Source of the DNA: Lotus japonicus
Taxonomy: Eukaryota; Streptophyta; Magnoliopsida; Fabales; Fabaceae
DNA length: 64,000 nt
Direction of reading: 5' to 3'
Assembly: GCF_012489685.1 (NCBI RefSeq)
Contig: NC_080044.1
Span: 48,236,964 to 48,300,963 of the forward strand
Within the stretch, counting starts at the first letter, position 1, and each line of letters starts with the position of its first letter. The notes under the pieces were generated by a model. The model had not been told where the DNA came from. It saw only the letters and a program-made list of their open reading frames with translations, and ran no database searches. Position numbers and translations under genes: made by a program. This document shows, piece by piece, positions 57,769 through 64,000 of this stretch.

Positions 57769-58520
57769 GGACCTCGTTCTGACAGGAGCATCTTTGTTGC
57801 CAAGAATCAGTTCTTCTGGATGAGAGGCAGCTATTCTCTTCTTCTTCTAAGGTTGATCAGAAGTTGTTGGAGCATCTTCTGATGCTTCTGCCTCTGGAGC
57901 AGCATCCTCTGGGCTGTTCTTTGGTTGATCTGCTTCCGATGGATTAATGCTGAGATCTGCAAATCTTTCAAACAGCTTTGACTTTTCTGAGCCAAGCTTG
58001 TCATCAAATCTAATTTGGATAGATTCCTCAACAGTTTGAGGGACAATATTATAAATTCTAAACCCTTTAGATCTTTCAGAATAACCAAGAAAATAACATT
58101 TTAAAGCTTTAGAATCGAATTTACCCAATTGCTCCTTTGTGTTGAGCATGTAGCAAGTACTCCCAAAGGGATGAAAGTAAGAGATATCAGGTTGTCTTCC
58201 TTTGCACAGCTCATAAGGAGTCTTCTCCAGAATTGGTCTGATGGAGATTCTGTTCTCGATATAGCATGCAGTGTTGATTGCTTCTGCCCAGAAGTGCTTG
58301 GCCATACTTGATTCTTGCATCATGGTGTGAGCCATCTCCTGAAGAGTTCTATTCTTTCTTTCAACAACTCCATTTTGTTGAGGAGTGCGAGGACAAGAGA
58401 AGTTGTGAGAGATCCCTTGAGAGTTGAACAATTCTTCAAAAGCTTTGTTCTCAAATTCTCCACCATGATCACTTCTGACAGTAATCACTGAAGTTTGGAA
58501 CTCCTTCTGAACTTGAGGTA
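57769..58520 (-). pseudogene. pol: Sirevirus integrase, C-terminal two thirds
   Basis: VRSDHGGEFENKAFEEL, CPRTPQQNGVVERKNRTLQE and HFWAEAINTACY give two of the D,D,E residues, followed by the C-terminal region (SYFHPFGSTCYML, KGFRIYNI) and the linker to RT. A stop lies at about 57,847. The first catalytic Asp and zinc-binding domain are missing because the element ends at about 58,520. Confidence 0.88.
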
Positions 58521-58991
58521 ATTGGCGCTCAGGCACTCAACAGGAGCGTCACGCGCCAATTCCTCTCTAGCATGATGTAAACATCGAACCAATTCGCGCT
58601 CAACACGAGTGCCTGAGCGCTCTCTACATGCTAGAAAGCCTCTTGACCTTCTTCTTAACTCCTCTTTAAGCCTCCCTTCAATTCTCCAAGTCTTTGACCT
58701 TCTTCCTTCATCAGTTTCAGACCTGGTAACTTAAACACAAAGCAAGGGAAATATCCAGGAGCTCCAAGAGTTTATTAGCAAAGAGAACCCTCAATTAAAA
58801 TAGAAAAGATATGCAAGTCCTAAACTTACTTAAAATGCAAGAAAGGTCCCTATAAAACTACAAAATTACCAAAACAAAGTAAATACACAAATAAAGATAA
58901 AAATGCACGAGAGTGCATGAAACACTACATGAGACTCAACAAAAAAACTCAAAACAAACTAAGAAATGACCCTAAAAACACTACTAAAATA

Positions 58992-60213
58992 GGGTCTGAA
59001 GGTATGAAAAACGGTAGAAAGGGGGGGTTTGAATAGCGTTTTCAGAATAAAACTTCCACCTTAAGATTTTAACAAATCTTTCGAGACACAAGTAAAGTGC
59101 TTAAGATAAGAGATAAGAAAAACACACAAGGATTTTATCCTAGTTCACTTGATGAATCACTCAGGCTAGTCCAGTCCACCCGTGAAGGTGATTTCTTCCT
59201 TCTTAGAATGAAGGCAATCCACTTATCAGATAATTGTTACAACTGCACTTGAAATCTACAAGTGACTAACAATACACTGACTTAGCTCACACTAAGATTC
59301 ACTCTCTTAGTCTTCTCTAGGATCCGATCAACCTTGATCTCCTAAAGGTAAACTAAACAACTGTTTAGAGAATATTGTTTACAAAGAAATTGCTTCTTAA
59401 AAGCTTGTAGTAAACTCAATGAATTCAATGAAGAAAGAATGCTTAGAAGATTTGAATATAGCTTGCGCGTATGAGTTTCTTCCAACCGCATCTTTCAGTC
59501 TTCAGCCTCTATATATACTCCAAGGATTAGGGTTTGAACGTTGCATGGGAATGCTACCGTTGGAGGGCAGATCTGGAATTTCCAGCTTCTGCTGTGGCTG
59601 AGAACGTTAGGTTAGGTCGTCAGGATAGTACATTTGCTTTTGTACTTTGGATAGTGACTTGACCTTAAAACCTTGTTGACTTCTGATCAGAGGAATGCTT
59701 CGTGTTGGAACTTGTGAAGCTTGTTGATCAGAGTTAGAGGGAAGCATGGATCCTCTGACCGTTGTACCTTCTGATTCTGAACTCAGAGGAGAAGTACTTG
59801 GTCTTCAGAGCCAGTTTGCTTCTGGACTTCAGAGTCTTCACTTTTCAGCTTCTGGATCTTCAGAGTATTCTACACCATCAGAACTTCTGAGCCTTCAGAG
59901 TGTCTGGGTTGTCAGAACGTCTGGATCTTCAGAACTTCAAGTGAACTGAGTCCTTATCAGAGCTTGATTAACTTCAGATCTTCTGAAGCTTTTCTACTGT
60001 TCAGATTGAACATAGAGATTGCGAAAGCGTTGCTAGGGTAACTCTTAAGCAAAATGCTTCTGATTTGTGTGAGATTATATTAAGGTCAGAGCCTGTTAAG
60101 AGCACACTCAGAAAACACGTTAGAGTACCATAATTGTTCATACTAAAATGTTAACTTGTAATCATCAAAACATAGAGTTGTACTACTCGATCAAAACTTG
60201 ATCTTACAGGGTC
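58992..60213 (-). mobile_element. Sirevirus solo LTR
   Basis: GGGTC at 58,992-58,996 and 60,209-60,213 flanks a 1212-bp LTR (58,997-60,208). The minus strand begins TGTAAGATCAAG and ends TTTTTCATACCTTCA, the same family as copies A and B and nearest the 5' LTR of copy B. No internal sequence, so a solo LTR. TATA-like TATATATA near 59,510. Confidence 0.92.
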
Positions 60214-61500
60214 ATCACACCACTATACTCAACGACAGCTCGCCCTCGAGCGTAAAAAATACTCGCTTGCCCTCAAGCACAAGAAATGCTCCCAAAACAA
60301 GTGCTCTCAACAAGGAATACTTCACACAAAACAGGGGGACAAAGCAACCACAACTGGTTCCAAGAGAAAGATCCAACAACCTACTTCATGCAACTTTTAG
60401 ACAAAGGAGAGTGTAGAGTCCATCATGAGAAGCATATAGATCTAAAATTCCTAGGATGAGATAAATATTTAGTGCACTGAGAACACAAGCAGTTCACAGG
60501 TTCTAGATATCATTCACTCAAGAGCAACAGAGATCAAACATGCACAAATTCAATGAGACTTCAAAGGGTTGAAATGTTGGCTTGGTGAAGTACAAGGTGG
60601 TTGGTACCTAAGGAAGTCTAAAGCTTCAAGCATCTTGAGTGTGGTCCTATTAGTAACCCCGGAGCTTTCAACAACAAACTTCTTAAGCACAAGTCTCTTG
60701 ACCCCTTTTTCAACTTTCTTTTCTTCTATTTTTTTCTTTTTGCAACTCGAACTTGATTAGGAGTCTTTTTTCTTTTTCTTTTTCTTCTTTTTTACACTTG
60801 GGACAAGAGACATTTCCAACTTTAATTACTAGCTCCAACACAATGCAAGGACCAACACTCCCCAAAATCCAACCTATCATCCATCCCAATCATTTAGCTA
60901 ACAAAGAAATCTTCAATAGGCTCAAAAGGGACAACTAGGGACAAATGTTCAAGCCAACAAACTTTGAAGCTCATAAACCTACAGGTCTCAAGAATTGTGC
61001 AAGTATCACAAAACATGCAAAGAGTGAAATCAATACAGAACCAAGAAGTACGAGTGAGTCAGGATCCTCCAGCGAAATTTTATGTTGAAGGGTCAAAGAT
61101 GGACCCTTATGGACTCACACCAACTCTATCCTTAAGAAACACTCGGAAGACCGAAGTCTCAATCTCTCTTCCCCAAAGCATGCAATCACTCATCCCCCCA
61201 AAAAAAAAAAAACACAAGTATTCACAAAAACATTTTAAAAACAGCACAAGTATGAAAGCATAACTACGGGCAAAAACACGTGAGTATAGGGAAGTAAAGA
61301 CCCAAAACGACTCTAACTAAACAATGCATGATCAAAAGAAAAATAAAAGCTACAAAGGAAAAATATGCAAAAATGCATGAGCTTAACTAAGGGAAAGAGT
61401 CGACCTCCTTTACAAGTTACCATGGAGGCCTTAGATACACCTCCTACTCCAGAATTCAGGCTCTCATTCCCTGTAAAATGCAACAAACAAAAAAGAAAAA
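60214..61500. other. Non-coding Athila-like tail, no gene seen
   Basis: Low-complexity A/C-rich plus strand with T-rich minus strand. CTCGCCCTCGAGCG and CTCGCTTGCCCTCAAGC near 60,228-60,270 form a short imperfect repeat. No supported ORF. Confidence 0.5.
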
Positions 61501-61589
61501 TAAAACAAGACTTGGGTTGTCTCCCAAGCAGCCCTAAGTTATAGTCCTAGGTGGACTCTCCTTCCTTTGGTGTTAGGAAGGAAATTCCT

Positions 61590-61860
61590 TACCATCAATC
61601 TTTCTTCCACATGTGCAAGGTTTCTACCTTGCACAAAACCTTTGGAACATCTCCTCCCAAGAGAGGGTATCATCTAAACCATCGTACCAAATCCTTGCTC
61701 CCCCCTTCAAGGAATGAGGGAAGAGCTTAATCTTGAGCTCATCACTAGTCACACCTTCCATCTTTACAAGTTGACTAGCTTGAGTGAATCGGGTCATGTG
61801 GTCTTGGAAATTCTCATCTTTAGACCCCCTATACTTGTTTTCACTAACAAGCTTGATGAG
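61590..61860 (-). pseudogene. gag: Athila-like gag core fragment
   Basis: Minus-strand frame: SKDENFQDHMTRFTQASQL, IKLFPHSLKGGARIWYDGL and WEEMFQRFCAR. This is the retrotransposon-gag core of Athila/Tat elements (capsid assembly). It stops just after FCAR. It lies 3' of the protease on the same strand, the reverse of the normal order. Confidence 0.7.
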
Positions 61861-61899
61861 AGCTTGGCTAAGCTCAACATCTTTTTCACTGAAGACCTG

Positions 61900-62375
61900 G
61901 ACAAGCCTTTGATCATATCACAATCAAAATCCTCATGAAGGTTTGTTTGCGAATTAGGATTGAAAACCGCAAATCTTACCTTGTCCTTACCAACTCGAAG
62001 GATGAGCTGACCCTTATCAACATCAATCTTAGCCCTACCAGTGGCTAAGAAAGGTCGGCCTAGAATGAGAGGAATCTTTGCATCCTCCTCCATGTCCAGC
62101 ACCACAAAGTCCACAGTGAACACATACTTGCCCACCTTCACGATAACATCTTCCACAATCCCATATGGTGTTTTTAGGGATCGGTCCGCCATTTGTAAGG
62201 AGAGCATGGTCGGGGTGACCTCTCCTAAGTTCAGCCTTCTAAACATACTAAGCGGCATGAAGTTGATGCTCGCTCCCAAATCACACAAGGCTTCAACAAC
62301 AGTCAACCCCTCAATCTCCACTGGGATAGTAAAACTCCCAGGATCCCTTCTCTTCTTAGGCATTTTTCTTTGCAA
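61900..62375 (-). pseudogene. Athila-like aspartic protease
   Basis: Minus-strand frame with KDPGSF-like start (RRDPGSFTIPVEI), ALCDLGASINFMPLSM (active site D-L-G-A), MADRSLKTPYGIVEDV, VDFVVLDMEEDAKIPLILGR and PFLATGRAKIDVDKGQL. This is the complete protease core of Athila/Tat polyproteins, which normally follows gag and precedes RT. It is cut at its 5' side (62,395) by a gypsy LTR. Confidence 0.88.
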
Positions 62376-62395
62376 AATGGCACTACACTACTCGG

Positions 62396-64000
62396 TGTAA
62401 CGCCCCGATTTCTCGAGGGTCACTTTAGTAACCTTGTTCCAAAAACGTGTGTAAATTTTTGTTGAAATAAAACTTTTCAATAACATTGCTTACAAATAAA
62501 AAGTAGTAACATGAGAAATAGGCTGAATAATTCATTTTATTAATAAAAGCTTTGGAAGCGTACAATGATTCTTTCAAATTACAACATAATGATTAAACTA
62601 GTGTTTGACAGCCCCTGAGCCAACACCACAAGAAGGTCTCTAGGTTAGGTTCAAACCCTATAAATAAACTCAGCCCACCCCCAAGTACAGACTCTATTAT
62701 CACCCTCAATACCCGACTCATTGGTCGCGTGACCTCCAAGGCCTCCTCCGGCGCTCGCATCATATCGTCTCGCATCCTCTGCTCTCGCCAATCCCATAGC
62801 TGAACCATAAGTCGCGCAGTCGATGTCTCGAGCCTTGCCGTCGTCCACATCAAGCAGAGATAGGGTCGCATCTCGACTGATCACACGCATGCTTGTTGTC
62901 TAGGCGTTAAGCGCCCCAAACAACAAACAGCAAACAAGCAAACAAGCAAGGCTCAACTTCTAAAACACACACATCATAAGTAGGGTATACTACCCTATCA
63001 ATCACGAGTTCTTCACTATGCTACCATTCACAAATATGGGAACTATATTAAGTTCTAAGGTTCACAAGTATAGGGAACTATCTCATAATTCTAAGTTTCA
63101 CAAGTATAGGGAACTATCTCATAGTTTATTGTTAGTCAATGCTCGTGCACATGCATGCAGACGCTTTGGATATCCATAAGCCAATCCCTCATGGAAAGGC
63201 AGGACGAACACGAATCCATGATCGGGGTTGGATACCTCCAACACACCGCTGCCCAACAGCTTGATGATCGGGGTTAGACCTCTCCAACGCACTGCCGTTT
63301 CACGTTCGTCCTTTGTTCAGGTTCATCCCCTGAACGTCACCACTGACTAGCCCAGTCCAGGTCACCAGCCGTGGCCAACCAAGCCCAGTCTAGGTCACTT
63401 GGCCCACAAATGCATGACATGCAAGTCAGTCATCAACACTAGGCCCTAAGCCCATCACGTTCATCTCTTATGAACAACATATCATCGCATAATAACTTGC
63501 ATGCATAGCAATAAATATAGCTAACACCCTAGGCATATAGGCATGTTCATAATAACACTAGCTAGCATTTATTGCATCATCATATAGCATATCTAGCACA
63601 TACATCATCAATAGTCCTAGCATCATGCTTGCTAACAATCACAATCACAAACAATTTATCTAGGCCGAGGCCGAAGTGCCCTTACCTTAGTCACAGCAGA
63701 ACACGTCCTAGGACTTTGGATTTGGCGGGGTCACGCTCGCTCCGAACTTCCTAGTCATGTGGACAGAGTAACGGTACGAATTAGAAGTCGTTTAGCGATA
63801 ATATATCCCTTCCCCGTCGTTTATAAAATACTATCTTAAAAACCTCGAAAAATCAAAACTTTATCTTTCATAAGATCAAAACCTCTTTTCTAAAATAATT
63901 GTTTGAAGATCATAAGAACGTTATAAGAACATCATGAATTTCTTAAGAAAAACCCCCAAAATCATAAATATTCCTAAGCAACTCGATCAAGATCATTCTC
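62396..64000 (-). mobile_element. Gypsy LTR, 3' portion, continuing beyond window
   Basis: The plus strand starts TGTAACGCCCCGATTTCTCG and GGGTCACTTTAGTAACC, the same terminus as at 22,439, so this is the 3' end of a minus-strand gypsy LTR. CTCGG at 62,391 would be the left target copy. Tandem GTTTCACAAGTATAGGGAACTATCTCAT-like units occur near 63,040-63,130. No supported ORF. The rest lies outside the window. Confidence 0.75.

Larger units (their letters stand above)
50096..58520 (-). mobile_element. Minus-strand Sirevirus, 5'-truncated, with large third ORF
   Basis: Read on the minus strand: partial integrase (from about 58,520), RT, RNase H, a 1055-codon third ORF, a small fourth ORF, a polypurine region and the 3' LTR (50,096-51,338). 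Everything 5' of mid-integrase is missing. At about 58,520 the sequence changes to an Athila-like element. AGGAC at 50,091 would be the left target copy, and no right copy is seen, consistent with deletion of that end. Confidence 0.88.
58521..62395 (-). mobile_element. Athila-like Ty3/gypsy fragment (interrupted)
   Basis: Minus-strand pieces: protease (62,375 to about 61,900), a gag-core piece (about 61,860-61,590), then a non-coding tail with GCTTGGGAGACAACCCAAG (about 61,518-61,536). That motif typically follows pol in Athila/Tat elements. The DNA 58,521-58,991 and 60,214-61,500 is the rest of this tail, with GCGCTCAGGCACTC motifs. RT, RNase H and integrase are missing. It is split by a Sirevirus solo LTR. 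Confidence 0.65.

Noticed and set aside
58997..60208. Treating this LTR as the 5' LTR of the minus-strand Sirevirus at 50,096
   Set aside because: It has its own GGGTC duplication on both sides and a different subtype terminus (CATACCTTCA versus CGCACCTTCA).

Overview
This is a plant nuclear window, most likely from a legume. It carries Sirevirus (SIRE-type Ty1/copia) elements with envelope-like third reading frames, Tekay-type and Reina-type chromoviruses, an Athila-like gypsy fragment, a SINE and a Mutator-type MITE. I found no intact host gene, tRNA, rRNA or CRISPR array. The legume assignment is an inference from family resemblance, not from a marker gene. Almost all of the 64 kb is nested, decaying transposable-element DNA, and every long reading frame belongs to a mobile element.

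Left part (1-15,251). The window opens inside a gypsy LTR (1-3539). This LTR cut into the 5' LTR of a short Sirevirus derivative, copy A (3540-7646), that keeps gag but has lost pol. Copy A sits in an older Sirevirus LTR (7647-8466). After about 1.6 kb of AT-rich DNA comes a complete but dead 5.1-kb Reina-like chromovirus (10,111-15,246, target duplication GATTA) with a perfect in-frame 135-bp tandem duplication in its integrase.

Middle part (15,252-39,400). A segment flanked by diverged inverted termini (about 15,886-22,216) carries fragments of three unrelated host genes: SDA1, succinate-semialdehyde dehydrogenase and UDP-glucuronate 4-epimerase. It also holds a SINE and a MULE-MITE with clear target duplications. 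Next comes a nest: an old copia remnant holds a minus-strand gypsy solo LTR (22,439-37,233, TSD AACAG), which holds a plus-strand Tekay solo LTR (24,063-35,495, TSD AAGTT), which holds a minus-strand Sirevirus (25,701-34,247, TSD CTATG). That Sirevirus lost the end of its third ORF, and a 173-bp copy of its own insertion flank took the place.

Right part (39,175-64,000). A LINE fragment abuts a 5'-truncated Tekay chromovirus (39,384-47,797). The Tekay integrase is split by a second copy of the gag-only Sirevirus, copy B (39,532-44,370). The Tekay element sits in the LTR of a plus-strand Sirevirus (47,798-50,095), whose pol is cut by a minus-strand Sirevirus (50,096 to about 58,520). The latter has a 1055-codon third ORF and a further small coiled-coil ORF. 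The rest is an Athila-like fragment with scrambled gag and protease order, a Sirevirus solo LTR (58,997-60,208, TSD GGGTC) and the start of another gypsy LTR (62,396 onward).

The genes do not form a host pathway. Within each element the expected order gag, protease, integrase, RT, RNase H (and third ORF in Sireviruses) is recognisable, broken by stop codons, frameshifts and deletions. The least ordinary items are the gag-only family lacking a zinc knuckle, the 153-codon ORF inside a Tekay LTR, the extra ORF of the minus-strand Sirevirus, the repair scar in the middle Sirevirus, and the multi-gene-fragment segment.
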